64,000 nucleotides of DNA from the NCBI RefSeq assembly GCF_013408745.1, contig NZ_JACCBJ010000001.1:2356001-2420000 (forward strand), given 5' to 3'. How positions within the stretch are numbered: the stretch's first letter is position 1; every line of letters starts with the position of its first letter. Below, piece after piece: positions 17,085-26,195 of the stretch. Made by a program: the position numbers and the translations under genes. Origin of the DNA: Leifsonia soli (GTDB lineage Bacteria; Actinomycetota; Actinomycetes; Actinomycetales; Microbacteriaceae). The notes under the pieces were generated by a model. That model worked only from the letters and a program-made list of their open reading frames with translations. It did no database searches and was not told where the DNA came from.

Positions 17085-18158
17085 TCAGAGCTGCGCCATG
17101 ATCTGGCGCGCGATGATCCGGCCGGCGCGGTTCGCGCCGATCGTCGACGCCTGCGGCCCATACCCGGCGAGGAATATGCGGGAGTCCTGCCAGGATGCTC
17201 CCGACGCGACGGTCAGGCCGCCGGTCTTCTCCCGCAGGTGCAACGGGGCGAGATGACGCAGCTCGGGACGGAAGCCGGTCGCCCAGATGATGGCGTCGGC
17301 GCGGGTGAACGAGCCGTCCGGCCAGCGCACGCCGTCCTTCTCGATGCGGGTGAACATGGGCCGCTCCGTCAGGACGCCGCGCTCGACGCCCGCGGCGATC
17401 CGGCGCGTCCGCGGCACGCCCGTGCCGCTCACGATGGACGGGAGCGCCTGCCCGGCGCGCGCCGCAGCGTCCTGCATGGCCACGGCCGCGACCCCGCCCT
17501 CGATGGTGAGCTCCGACTCGTCGCGGAAGTCGACCGGCCGCCGGGTGGCCCACGCCAGCGACTCCGCGACGCCCTCCAGCTCCAGCAGGAAGCCGATCGC
17601 GCTCGTGCCGCCGCCCACGACGACCACCGACTGGCCGGCGAACTCATCGGCCGACCGGTACGTGGAGGTGTGGACGTGACGCCCGGCGAAGTCGTTCATC
17701 CCCGGGTAGTACGGCACGAACGGCGAGCCCCAGGTTCCGGAGGCGTTCACCACGATGCGCGTCGCCGTCTCGCCTGCGCTGTGCTCGACGACGAGGTCGG
17801 CGCCCCGGTCGGACACGCTGTGCACGGAGACCGGTCGCTGCACCTGCAGCCCGAAGTGGTCCTCGTAGCGGCGGTAGTAGCCGGCGACGATGTCGCGCGC
17901 CGGGAGCGATCGGTCGGCCGTCTCGAAGCTGAGACCGAGCTCCGACATCCCGGGCAGATCGTTCACGTGATGGGCGCTGCCGAGCTTGAGCGCATCCCAT
18001 CGGTGCTGCCAGGCTCCGCCGGTCAGGGGACCGCGGTCGTAGACGATGAAATCGACGCCGGGGGTCAGCTCGAACCGCCGCAGATAGTAGGCGACTGCGA
18101 GGCCTGCCTGGCCCGCGCCGATGACCACCACCTGGGTCTCGGTCCTGGTCGTGCTCAC
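17085..18158 (-). CDS. CzcO-like flavin-dependent oxidoreductase
   Basis: This 357-residue protein is related to flavin-containing monooxygenases and CzcO. It has an N-terminal FAD-binding Rossmann motif (VVVIGAGQAGLAVAYYLRR), a second nucleotide-binding motif for NAD(P)H (VVVVGGGTSAIGFLLEL), and the ATGFRPEL motif near the C-terminus. A conserved GAWQHRWDALKL stretch follows the FAD motif. It is cytosolic. The substrate is unknown; relatives oxidise ketones, amines or thio compounds. It stands alone between a convergent sugar operon and the divergent DUF3073 gene. Confidence 0.85.
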   Translation of the reverse strand: MSTTRTETQVVVIGAGQAGLAVAYYLRRFELTPGVDFIVYDRGPLTGGAWQHRWDALKLGSAHHVNDLPGMSELGLSFETADRSLPARDIVAGYYRRYEDHFGLQVQRPVSVHSVSDRGADLVVEHSAGETATRIVVNASGTWGSPFVPYYPGMNDFAGRHVHTSTYRSADEFAGQSVVVVGGGTSAIGFLLELEGVAESLAWATRRPVDFRDESELTIEGGVAAVAMQDAAARAGQALPSIVSGTGVPRTRRIAAGVERGVLTERPMFTRIEKDGVRWPDGSFTRADAIIWATGFRPELRHLAPLHLREKTGGLTVASGASWQDSRIFLAGYGPQASTIGANRAGRIIARQIMAQL

Positions 18159-18301
18159 ACGCTCATCCCATCACCTCTCGCTGTGCGGGAACTCGGGGGT
18201 CCGTGATGTCCGCATGCTAAACTCCATGCTAGTTTTCACTGTTTCTATTCGATCCCCGGGGAGCCTCTCTCGCCCGGGCTGGGACCAAAAGGGGGTCACG
18301 C

Positions 18302-18535
18302 ATGGGGCGCGGCCGTCAGAAGGCAAAACACACCAAGATCGCACGGCAGTTGAAGTCGTTCAGTCCCAATGTGAACTACGACGCTTTGGAGCGTGAGCTG
18401 ACCGGCCACGCCCACGGCGACGACGAGCAGTATGCGAAGTGGGCCGAGTACGAGGCGGAGGATGAGACCGAGTCCGAGGACGCCTACGCGTACGAAGACG
18501 AGGACGAGGAGACGGGCACTCCGAAGCGCGCCTGA
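18302..18535 (+). CDS. DUF3073 family protein
   Basis: This is a 77-residue protein with the conserved DUF3073 start MGRGRQKAKHTKIARQLKSF followed by SPNVNYDALERELTG. A very acidic tail rich in Asp, Glu and Tyr comes next. The family is small and nearly confined to Actinobacteria. Its basic head and acidic tail suggest nucleic-acid or ribosome interaction, but function is unknown. The gene has its own 143-base upstream gap, which contains two ATGCTA repeats (18214 and 18226). Confidence 0.88.
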   Translation: MGRGRQKAKHTKIARQLKSFSPNVNYDALERELTGHAHGDDEQYAKWAEYEAEDETESEDAYAYEDEDEETGTPKRA

Positions 18536-18571
18536 GCGCTGACCGGCCGCACCGACCCCAAGTACGGAGCC

Positions 18572-19186
18572 TCAGAGCCATCCCTGGCGCGTCGCGATCG
18601 AGACGGCCTCCGAACGATTGCGGGCGCCCGTCTTGCCGATCGCGCTGGAGAGGTGGTTGCGCACGGTCCCGTCGCTGAGGTGCAGCCGCCGGGCGATGTC
18701 CGAGATCGTCCCGCCCTCCGCGGCCACCTCGAGCACCTCGGCCTCCCGCAGCGTCAACGGCGATGCGCCCGAGGCGAGCGATTCCGCCGCGAGCGCGGGG
18801 TCGACCACCCGCAGCCCGGAGGCGACCCGGCGCACCGCGTCCGCCAGCTGGCCCGACGGGGTGTCCTTGACCACGAACCCGGAGGCGCCGGCCTCCATCG
18901 CCCGCCGGAGGTATCCCGGCCGGCCGAACGTGGTGACGATCAGCGACCGGCAGGCGGGGACCGCGGCTCGCAGCAGCGCAGCCGCCTGGATGCCGTCCGC
19001 GCCGGGCATCTCGACATCCAGCAGCGCGACCTGCGCCCCTGACGCGCGCGCCGCATCCACCACCTCGTCGCCCCTCCCCACCTGCGCGACGACCTCGAGG
19101 TCCGGTTCGAGGTCGAGCAGGGCGGCGAGCGCGCCGCGCACCAGGGCTTGATCGTCGGCCAGCAACAGCCGGATGGTGTCGGTCAC
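18572..19186 (-). CDS. NarL/LuxR-type response regulator
   Basis: This 204-residue response regulator has a receiver domain with the acidic pair LLADDQ, phospho-acceptor Asp57 in ALLDVEMPGADG, and the switch lysine in FVVKDTPSG. A LuxR-type helix-turn-helix follows (LTLREAEVLEVAAEGGTISDIARRLHLSDGTVRNHLSSAIGK, in parts). The GTG start at 19186 overlaps the kinase stop by four bases. It probably controls the adjacent ABC-2 exporter, as DesR- and LiaR-type regulators do. Confidence 0.9.
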   Translation of the reverse strand: MTDTIRLLLADDQALVRGALAALLDLEPDLEVVAQVGRGDEVVDAARASGAQVALLDVEMPGADGIQAAALLRAAVPACRSLIVTTFGRPGYLRRAMEAGASGFVVKDTPSGQLADAVRRVASGLRVVDPALAAESLASGASPLTLREAEVLEVAAEGGTISDIARRLHLSDGTVRNHLSSAIGKTGARNRSEAVSIATRQGWL

Positions 19187-20349
19187 GTCGCCCTCCGCAC
19201 GCTCAGCAGCGTGCCTCCGCGCGGCCCGGCTCCGACCGCGATCCTGGCGCCGACCAGGGCGGCGCGGGCACTCAGCCCGGCAAGCCCGGAGCCCCCGTCG
19301 GCGACGCGCGAGACGTCCGCCCCCACCGGCGCCGGTTCCTGGGCGCTCCCCTGCGGGCCACGCCCGTCGTCTTCGATGTCGAGACTCTCCGGCCCGACGG
19401 TCACCCAGCAGTTGCGTGAGCCGGAGTGACGGATGACATTGGTGACGCCCTCCCGGAGCACCCAGCCGAACAGCTCGCGCAGTTCTGGCGCGACCTCCTC
19501 GCCGTTGCGGGGAAGGTGCGCCTGGATGTCGGCGGCGGCGAGGCCGGCCTGCGCCGCGGCGAGCTCGGTCGACAGACTCATCTCGCGGTACCCGGCGACG
19601 GCGGCGCGCAGGTCGGCCAGTGCCGAGCGGCTGAGGCGCTCGATGTCGGCGATCTCCTCCACGGCGCGGTCCGGGTCGGTGGGGATGAGTCTGCGCGCCA
19701 GCTCCGACTTCACCGTCACGACGGTGAGCGAGTGGCCGAGCACGTCGTGCATGTCGCGCGAGAACCGGGCCCGCTCTTCGATGACGGCGAGCCGAGCGAT
19801 CTCGCCCTGGGCGTTGCGCAGACGCCGGAGGGCGTCGAGCTGCCGGGCGAACGCGCTCATCATCACACCGATGGACACGGTGACCAGCGCGATGAACCAG
19901 TCGTCCTCCACGGTGCCGACGACCGTGAAGACGATGAGCTGCAGAGCGCCGAGGGAGCCGATGATCGTCAGGGCGATCGGGGTGCGAGCGATCACCATCC
20001 CGACCGCGCACGCCACGTAGACCCAGGTCCAGCAGGCGACGACCCCGATCAGCGGGAAGAGCGTCAGCGTCAGCGCGAAGTAGAGCCCGACGCCGATGTA
20101 CCGCCTCGGCTCGCTCTCCCACCAGAGGAGCGGCGGGAGCACGAGGAAGGCGACGTAGACGACGGCGAGCAGGGCCGTGGTGCCCAGCTTCTCGCCGACC
20201 GTTCCCGACGAGTTCCACAGGGCGATGAGGACGGAGACCTGGTAGAGGAGGCCGATCATCGCTCCGGGGTACCAGCGGTACGCCGCCGGGTGGGTGAGCC
20301 GGGCGCGCCATCCGACCGGACGGACCTCCAGCATCTCGCGCGAGAACAC
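19183..20349 (-). CDS. DesK-type sensor histidine kinase
   Basis: This 388-residue kinase has about five to six N-terminal transmembrane helices spanning about residues 30-160. A HisKA_3 dimerisation domain follows with the phospho-acceptor in FSRDMHDVLGHSLTVV, then an HATPase domain (REGVTNVIRHSGSRNCWV, LDIEDDGRGP, GSGLAGLSARAALVGA). It is a membrane sensor with almost no extracellular loop, suited to sensing membrane state or a drug in the bilayer. It is co-transcribed with the response regulator and lies next to the exporter operon. Confidence 0.9.
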   Translation of the reverse strand: MFSREMLEVRPVGWRARLTHPAAYRWYPGAMIGLLYQVSVLIALWNSSGTVGEKLGTTALLAVVYVAFLVLPPLLWWESEPRRYIGVGLYFALTLTLFPLIGVVACWTWVYVACAVGMVIARTPIALTIIGSLGALQLIVFTVVGTVEDDWFIALVTVSIGVMMSAFARQLDALRRLRNAQGEIARLAVIEERARFSRDMHDVLGHSLTVVTVKSELARRLIPTDPDRAVEEIADIERLSRSALADLRAAVAGYREMSLSTELAAAQAGLAAADIQAHLPRNGEEVAPELRELFGWVLREGVTNVIRHSGSRNCWVTVGPESLDIEDDGRGPQGSAQEPAPVGADVSRVADGGSGLAGLSARAALVGARIAVGAGPRGGTLLSVRRAT

Positions 20350-20380
20350 GTTGCTACCTTAGCCAGCGGCCCAGCGCCGC

Positions 20381-21124
20381 TCAGCCCCGGGCCGCATCCC
20401 GCCGGTAGCGCCACACGATGAGCGCGCCGAGCGCGAGCGCCCACGCGGTGAGCACGATCGCCGGCGTGAGCGCGTCGCCGCTCTGCAGCGCGCCGAGCTG
20501 ACCGACGCGGTTGAGCCAGTACGACGGGACCGCCTTCGCCACATCCGCCACCCAGGCCGGGAAGAGCTGGAGGGGGATCCACAGGCCGCCAAGGACGGCC
20601 ATGCCCATGAACACCGCCATGAACAGCGGCTGAGCGAACTCCGGCTTGGCGAGCTGCCCGATCAGGATGCCGAGCAGCGCGAACGGGATGACGCCGCACC
20701 AGATCCCCAGCGCCGCGAGAATCCAGCTGCCCGCGGAGAGGTGGGGATGGTAGAGCGCGATGGAGACGCCGATGATGACGACGATGCTGAACAGGGCGAG
20801 CGCCAGCGCGGCAACAAGCTTCGACACCAGGTAGCCCGTGCCGGTCAGCGGGGTGATGCGCAGCTGGCGGTTCCACCCGATCGAACGTTCGGTGACGATC
20901 TGGAACGCCTGTGAGAGGGCGGACATCATCCCGCCGTACGCAGCGACCTGGATGGTCGTGACCGCGATCCAGGGGAGGTGCGTCGCCGCATCCACCTGCC
21001 CCGCGCCGCCGAAGGTGCCGCCGAAGGCGAAGAGCATCACCAGCGGCACGGCGAGGGTGAAGATCATCGCGCGCATGTTCTTCAGCTGACGGAGGGACTC
21101 GCGCCCCAGGTAGGCGATGCTCAT
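20381..21124 (-). CDS. ABC-2 type transporter permease
   Basis: This is a 247-residue permease with six predicted transmembrane segments (for example IFTLAVPLVMLFAFGG, LALALFSIVVIIGVSIALY, and FMAVFMGMAVLGGLWIPLQLF). It also has the ABC-2 motif GLWIPLQLFPAWVADVAKAVPSYW. ATG at 21124 overlaps the ATPase gene's stop by four bases. With that ATPase it forms an exporter of the drug/lipid type. The kinase gene begins 31 bases downstream, so all four genes may be one transcript. Confidence 0.9.
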   Translation of the reverse strand: MSIAYLGRESLRQLKNMRAMIFTLAVPLVMLFAFGGTFGGAGQVDAATHLPWIAVTTIQVAAYGGMMSALSQAFQIVTERSIGWNRQLRITPLTGTGYLVSKLVAALALALFSIVVIIGVSIALYHPHLSAGSWILAALGIWCGVIPFALLGILIGQLAKPEFAQPLFMAVFMGMAVLGGLWIPLQLFPAWVADVAKAVPSYWLNRVGQLGALQSGDALTPAIVLTAWALALGALIVWRYRRDAARG

Positions 21125-22044
21125 GAGAGGGCTCCTTCCGTGTCGCGCGCCTCGGTGAGAGCGAGGAAGGCCTCGTCCATGGTGTGCGCGGTCACTTCGA
21201 TGTCGTGGATGTCGTCGTGCGTGGGGATCAGGGCCCGCAGGGTGGCGTCGGAGTCGTCGCTGATGAGGGTCAGCACGTCCCCGTGCCGGTCGGCGCTTCG
21301 GACCCCGGGGAGCGCGGCGAGCGCGGCGGTGCTCGCCGGGGTCTCCGGGAAGGCGGCGGTGGCACGGATGCGACGGCCGGAGACGACCGCCTTGACCTCG
21401 GCGGGCGTGCCGTCGGCGACGATCCGTCCGCGCGCCATCATCACGATGCGGTCGGCATACTCGTCCGCCTCGTCGAGGTAGTGGGTGGCGAACACGACGG
21501 TGCGCCCGGCGGCCGTGAACGCGCGCATCGACTGCCAGAAGGTGCGGCGCGCCTCCACGTCCATCGCCGCCGTCGGCTCGTCGAGGAACAGCAGGTCCGG
21601 ATCGGAGACCACGGCGACCGCGAACCGGGCGCGCTGCAACTGCCCGCCGGACAGCTTCGAGACCCGCTGGCGGGCGATCTCGGTGCACCGCGCCCGGTCG
21701 AGAGCCTCGGCGACGCTGAGCGGGTGCCGGTGCGCGGCGGCGACGAGCGCCACCGACTCGGCCACCGTCAACGTCGGCAGCAGGGCGCCGCCCTGGAGCA
21801 TGGCGCCGACCCGGCCGGCGGCGACGGCGTCGCGCGGAGGAGCGCCGAACAGCTCGACGCCGCCCGCGGTCGGTCGCGCGAGCCCGAGTGCCAGGTCGAT
21901 GGTCGTGGACTTGCCGGCACCGTTGGGGCCCAGCAGGGCGACGACCTCACCCGGGCGGATGCTCAGGTCGACGCCGTCGACGGCCGTGAGCGCGCCGAAG
22001 GTCTTGCGCAGGCCGGACAGATGGATGGCGGGTGTCTCGTTCAC
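21121..22044 (-). CDS. ABC transporter ATPase of the drug-exporter type
   Basis: This is a 307-residue ATPase. Walker A is LLGPNGAGKSTTIDLALG, the signature is KLSGGQLQRARFAVAV, and Walker B is LLFLDEPTAAMD. The H-loop histidine is in VVFATHYLDEADEYADRI. A C-terminal ~80-residue extension is typical of DrrA/CcmA-like exporters. It drives the adjacent permease. Position next to a DesK-like kinase suggests stress-induced export of a membrane-active compound. Confidence 0.92.
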   Translation of the reverse strand: MNETPAIHLSGLRKTFGALTAVDGVDLSIRPGEVVALLGPNGAGKSTTIDLALGLARPTAGGVELFGAPPRDAVAAGRVGAMLQGGALLPTLTVAESVALVAAAHRHPLSVAEALDRARCTEIARQRVSKLSGGQLQRARFAVAVVSDPDLLFLDEPTAAMDVEARRTFWQSMRAFTAAGRTVVFATHYLDEADEYADRIVMMARGRIVADGTPAEVKAVVSGRRIRATAAFPETPASTAALAALPGVRSADRHGDVLTLISDDSDATLRALIPTHDDIHDIEVTAHTMDEAFLALTEARDTEGALS

Positions 22045-22112
22045 CTCTCCAGGCTGCCGCTGACCGCCCGGCGACGAGCAGAGCGGGTGTCAGGATCTGC
22101 GGGTGACGTTTG

Positions 22113-23378
22113 TCATGTCCGCGCTTCGCGCATCCCCGCGGCACGGACGAGCCCGAGGACGCCGAGGATGCCGCCGGCGGTCAGCAGGATTCCGCCGAAC
22201 AGCAGGGCGAGGTCCTGTCCGGTCGCCGCCGTCGCGCCGGGCCCCGCCGTCGGGTCGTCCGGCGGGAGCACCGAGGAGACCGCGGCCGCAGCGTCCGCGT
22301 GCGTCTTCCCCGCTGCGGACGCGGGGGTCGCGGCGGGGACGGCGGGCAGCGCCACCGTCGCGGAGGCGGTGGTCACCGCGGTGGATGCGCGCTGCAGGAG
22401 CACGAAGAAGGTCACGGCGGCCGAACCGGCCGGCCGGGAGGCGAGCGGCACCCGGACGGTCGCCGACGTCTGACCGTCGGCCAGTGCGACCATCGTGGCG
22501 ACGGCCGTATAGTCGGCACCCGCGCGCGCGGTGCCGTCAGCGGTCATGACGTCCACCGTGGCGTCGCCGACCGTGGAGGAGCGGGCGACGGTGACGAGCA
22601 CGCTGGTGCTCCCGGCGACGACGGAGTCGGTGGCGACGGTCAGGGGAGCACTCGGCGCCGTCGCCGTGAACGCGGCCGTTCCCACTGCGGCGAGGAGGCC
22701 GGATCCCTGCTCGGGCTGGAAAGCCGCCGTGACGGTGTGCGCGCCCGCGGCCGAGACCGGGAGGTCGGCGCGGGCGACCCCGCCGGCGGAGACCGCCGCC
22801 ACGACCGGCGCGCCGCCGTCGAGGGCGAACGCGACGGTCCCGGAGCCCGGGGCGGCGAGCAGCATCCGCGTGACGGTGGCCGAGACCGAGACGGTGGCGC
22901 CGGCCGTCACGCGCGTCGGCGTGCTGATGGTGACGGCGGTCGCCGCCGTGCACGCGGGCGCGGAGGTGAAGTCGGTCGTCGTCGCGCCCAGCAGCCAGGC
23001 GAGCGCGGGCTCGGCTGCGGCATCCAGGGTCAGCAGCCAGACGCCGTGGTGCTCACCCGGGTCGAAGCTGGACGGCTGCCCGCGGTCGGCTGCGCCCGAG
23101 GTGAGGTCGTTGGCTCCGCTCCCCGCCGGGACCGAGACGGGCGCGGAGGCGGTCGAACGGTAGCCGAGCACGACCGTGCGGGCGGCGACCGCGCCGAGCG
23201 GCGCATCCTGCACGCAGTCGACGAGCGGCGTGAGGGCATCGGACGGCGCCGGCTGTGCGGCGACCGATTGCGCCGCCAGGGCCGGAGAGGCCGCCGCGAT
23301 CCCGAGGCCGGAGAAGACCGCCAGGGTGAGCGCCGACGCCAGGCGGAAGCGGGCGTGCGGTCGGCTCACACGCGTCAC
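22113..23378 (-). CDS. Secreted, membrane-anchored Ig/Calx-beta-like protein
   Basis: This 421-residue protein has an N-terminal signal peptide (start MTRVSRPHARFRLASALTLAVFS, cleavage near SPALAAQ). A region with an Ig-like domain follows (TRVTAGATVSVSATVT), then a Calx-beta-like repeat (VDVMTADGTARAGADYTAVATMVALADGQTSATVRV). The C-terminus has ATAATG, a hydrophobic helix (LALLFGGILLTAGGILGVL) and a basic end. This looks like a degenerate cell-wall sorting signal or a simple membrane anchor. Surface structural or adhesive role is likely but unproven. It lies downstream of purM. Confidence 0.75.
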   Translation of the reverse strand: MTRVSRPHARFRLASALTLAVFSGLGIAAASPALAAQSVAAQPAPSDALTPLVDCVQDAPLGAVAARTVVLGYRSTASAPVSVPAGSGANDLTSGAADRGQPSSFDPGEHHGVWLLTLDAAAEPALAWLLGATTTDFTSAPACTAATAVTISTPTRVTAGATVSVSATVTRMLLAAPGSGTVAFALDGGAPVVAAVSAGGVARADLPVSAAGAHTVTAAFQPEQGSGLLAAVGTAAFTATAPSAPLTVATDSVVAGSTSVLVTVARSSTVGDATVDVMTADGTARAGADYTAVATMVALADGQTSATVRVPLASRPAGSAAVTFFVLLQRASTAVTTASATVALPAVPAATPASAAGKTHADAAAAVSSVLPPDDPTAGPGATAATGQDLALLFGGILLTAGGILGVLGLVRAAGMREART

Positions 23379-23429
23379 TCTAGCGGGAGGACGCCCGGTC
23401 GCGCTCCGACCAAAAAGGGTGACGTGCGG

Positions 23430-24551
23430 TCAGCCGGCGTAGGAGCCGACGAGGCGGACGGCGCCGCCGTCGACGCCCTTGGCGCCCTGCTCGAAGCCGG
23501 TCAGGTCACGTGCGGCGGTCGAGACGGTGCCAGCGCGCCAGGTCGGGATGCCGTCGGCCGTGATCGCCGCGGCCACCGCGTCCGCCGCATCCGGTGCGAC
23601 GACCGCGAACATCCCGATGCCGAGGTTCCAGGTGCCCTCGCTCGACTCGAGCGTGTTGCCCGCCAGGTCGCTCAGGATGCGGAAGACCGGCGTCGGCGAC
23701 CAGGTGGAGCGGTCGATCTCGACCCACGAGCCGACCGGGAGCACCCGGGCGAGGTTCGCGGCGATGCCGCCGCCGGTGACATGGCTGAGGGAGTGGACGG
23801 CGCCGGTCAGGGCCGGGTCCTGCAGCACGCGCAGCAGCGGCGCGGTGTAGAGACGCGTGGGCTCCAGCAGGGTCTCGCCGACCACGCCGCCGAACTCGGC
23901 CGACCGGTCGGTGAACCCGATGCCGCGGGCCGCGAGGATGTGGCGGACGAGCGAGAAGCCGTTGGAGTGGAGACCGGACGACGCCATCGCGAGCACGACG
24001 TCGCCGTCGCGGACGCGGTCGGCACCGAGCACCGCATCCGCCTCGACCGCGCCGACCGCGGCGCCCGCGACGTCGTAGTCGTCCGGGCCAAGCAGCCCGG
24101 GGTGCTCGGCGGTCTCACCGCCGACGAGGGCGGTGCCGGTCTCCGCGCATGCGGTCGCGATGCCCGCGACGATCGCGGCGATCCGCTCCGGGACCACCTT
24201 GCCGCACGCGATGTAGTCCGTCATGAAGAGCGGACGGGCTCCCACGACGACGATGTCGTCGACGACCATCCCGACCAGGTCCTGTCCGATCGTGTCGTGC
24301 TTGTCGAGCGCCTGCGCGATGGCGACCTTCGTGCCGACGCCGTCGGTCGAGGTGGCCAGCAGCGGGCGGTCGAAGTCCTTGAGGAACGAGACATCGAACA
24401 GCCCGGCGAACCCGCCGACCCCGCCCAGCACCTCGGGACCGTGGGTGCGGCCGACGGCGGCCTTCATCAGCTCGACGGCCCGGTCGCCCGCTGCAGTGTC
24501 GACGCCGGCGGCGGCGTAGGAGGCGGACGAGGAGGCGGAGGAGTCGGTCAC
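23430..24551 (-). CDS. purM: Phosphoribosylformylglycinamidine cyclo-ligase
   Basis: This 373-residue AIR synthetase performs step five of purine synthesis, closing the imidazole ring with ATP. Motifs include SYAAAGVDTAAGDRAVELMK at the N-terminus, STDGVGTKVAIA, MVVDDIVVVGARPLFMTDYI, GGETAEHPGLL and GLHSNGFSLVR. GTG at 24551 gives the family-normal start; a longer frame from 24581 is less likely. It follows purF by 43 bases, forming a purF-purM operon. Confidence 0.95.
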   Translation of the reverse strand: MTDSSASSSASYAAAGVDTAAGDRAVELMKAAVGRTHGPEVLGGVGGFAGLFDVSFLKDFDRPLLATSTDGVGTKVAIAQALDKHDTIGQDLVGMVVDDIVVVGARPLFMTDYIACGKVVPERIAAIVAGIATACAETGTALVGGETAEHPGLLGPDDYDVAGAAVGAVEADAVLGADRVRDGDVVLAMASSGLHSNGFSLVRHILAARGIGFTDRSAEFGGVVGETLLEPTRLYTAPLLRVLQDPALTGAVHSLSHVTGGGIAANLARVLPVGSWVEIDRSTWSPTPVFRILSDLAGNTLESSEGTWNLGIGMFAVVAPDAADAVAAAITADGIPTWRAGTVSTAARDLTGFEQGAKGVDGGAVRLVGSYAG

Positions 24552-24594
24552 CGCTCCATCGTATCCGTGGCCCGCCGGCACCGGAAAAGCGGTC

Positions 24595-26166
24595 CTACTC
24601 CTGGCGTCCGGGGTCGCCGAAGCTCAGCAGCGGCTCCAATTCGGAGTCAGGGCCGGGCTCGCAGCCGTCGGACGTCGCGTCGGAGCCGTCGTCCGTGTCG
24701 GCGACGTCCGGGCGCTCCAGCAGGTTCTTGCCGAGGTGGTGTGCATCCGGCAGCTCGATCGGGTACTTGCCGGTGAAGCAGGCGGTGCACAGCAGCTCGC
24801 GCGGCTGCTCGGTCGCGTCGATCATGCCGTCCTCGGAGAGGTAACCGAGGCTGTCGGCGCCGATCGACTGGCGCACCTCGTCCACCCCGAGGCCGGTGGC
24901 GATGAGCTCGGCGCGGGAGGCGAAGTCGATGCCGTAGAAGCACGGCCAGGTGATGGGCGGGCTCGAGATGCGCACGTGCACCTCGGCCGCGCCGGCCTCG
25001 CGGAGCATCGACACCAGGGCGCGCTGCGTGTTGCCGCGCACGATGGAGTCGTCGACCACGATCAGGCGCTTGCCCTTGATGACCTCCTTCAGCGGGTTCA
25101 GCTTCAGCTTGATTCCGCGCTGGCGGATGGTCTGCGACGGCTGGATGAACGTGCGGCCGACGTACGAGTTCTTGACGAGGCCCTGACCGAACGGGATGCC
25201 GGACGCCTGCGCGTAGCCGATCGCCGCGGGGGTGCCGGACTCGGGGGTCGGGATGACCAGGTCGGCCTCGACCGCGTGCTCGCGCGCGAGCTGGCGGCCC
25301 ATCTCGACGCGGGCCTCGTAGACGCCGCGGCCGGAGATCGTGGTGTCGGGGCGCGCCAGGTAGACGTACTCGAAAACGCATCCCGCGCGCTTCTCGCTGG
25401 CGAAGCGCTTGCTGCGGAGGCCGTTCTCGTCGATGGCGATCAGCTCGCCCGGCTCGACCTCGCGGACGAAGCTCGCGCCGACGATGTCGAGGGCCGCGGT
25501 CTCCGAGGCGACGACCCAGCCGCGCTCCAGACGACCGAGCACGAGCGGGCGGACGCCCTGCGGGTCGCGCGCCGCGTAGAGGGTGTGCTCGTCCATGAAG
25601 ACCAGGCAGAAGGCGCCGCGCAGCCGCGGCAGCACCTCCAGGGCGGTCGACTCGAGCGTGTGGTCCAGGTCGCCCGTGAGCAGCGCGGTGACCACCGCGG
25701 TGTCGGTCGTGTTGCCCCGGCTGAGCTCTCCGTCGTGCTGCGGGTACCGCTCGTGGACCAGCTGCATCAGCTCGGCCGTGTTGGTCAGGTTGCCGTTGTG
25801 GCCGAGGGCGACGGTGCCGCTCGCCGTCGAGCCGAGCGTCGGCTGCGCGTTCTGCCAGCTGGATGCGCCGGTGGTGGAGTAGCGCGTGTGGCCGACGGCG
25901 ATGTGGCCGGGCAGCGAGTTCAGCGCGTTCTCGTTGAACACCTGCGAGACGAGGCCCATGTCCTTGTAGATCAGGATCTTGTCGCCGTCGCTCGTCGCGA
26001 TGCCTGCCGACTCCTGCCCGCGGTGCTGGAGCGCGTAGAGCCCGAAGTAGCTGAGCTTGGCGACCTCCTCGCCGGGGGCCCAGACGCCGAAGACGCCGCA
26101 GGCGTCCTGCGGTCCCTTCTCGCCGGGTAGCAGATCGTGACTGAGAAGACCGTCGCCTCCGGCCAC
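24595..26166 (-). CDS. purF: Amidophosphoribosyltransferase
   Basis: This is a 523-residue enzyme for the first committed step of purine synthesis. The N-terminal glutaminase domain begins at Cys23 (QDACGVFGVWAPGEE). The preceding 22 residues look like a propeptide that is removed to free the catalytic cysteine, as in Bacillus PurF. The phosphoribosyltransferase domain has the PRPP motif LIVVDDSIVRGNTQ. Four Fe-S ligand cysteines of the Bacillus type are plausible: CVFEY, PPITWPCFYG and the pair in LLCTACF. The C-terminal ~45 residues are acidic and variable. Confidence 0.95.
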   Translation of the reverse strand: MAGGDGLLSHDLLPGEKGPQDACGVFGVWAPGEEVAKLSYFGLYALQHRGQESAGIATSDGDKILIYKDMGLVSQVFNENALNSLPGHIAVGHTRYSTTGASSWQNAQPTLGSTASGTVALGHNGNLTNTAELMQLVHERYPQHDGELSRGNTTDTAVVTALLTGDLDHTLESTALEVLPRLRGAFCLVFMDEHTLYAARDPQGVRPLVLGRLERGWVVASETAALDIVGASFVREVEPGELIAIDENGLRSKRFASEKRAGCVFEYVYLARPDTTISGRGVYEARVEMGRQLAREHAVEADLVIPTPESGTPAAIGYAQASGIPFGQGLVKNSYVGRTFIQPSQTIRQRGIKLKLNPLKEVIKGKRLIVVDDSIVRGNTQRALVSMLREAGAAEVHVRISSPPITWPCFYGIDFASRAELIATGLGVDEVRQSIGADSLGYLSEDGMIDATEQPRELLCTACFTGKYPIELPDAHHLGKNLLERPDVADTDDGSDATSDGCEPGPDSELEPLLSFGDPGRQE

Positions 26167-26195
26167 AGCGGACCCCTTTCAGGATGTCGGGATGT

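Noticed and set aside
18572..20311. One long protein combining unknown sequence with a response regulator
   Set aside because: Only the last 204 residues are a real receiver plus LuxR domain. The rest is a shifted reading of the kinase gene, and the start is the GTG at 19186.
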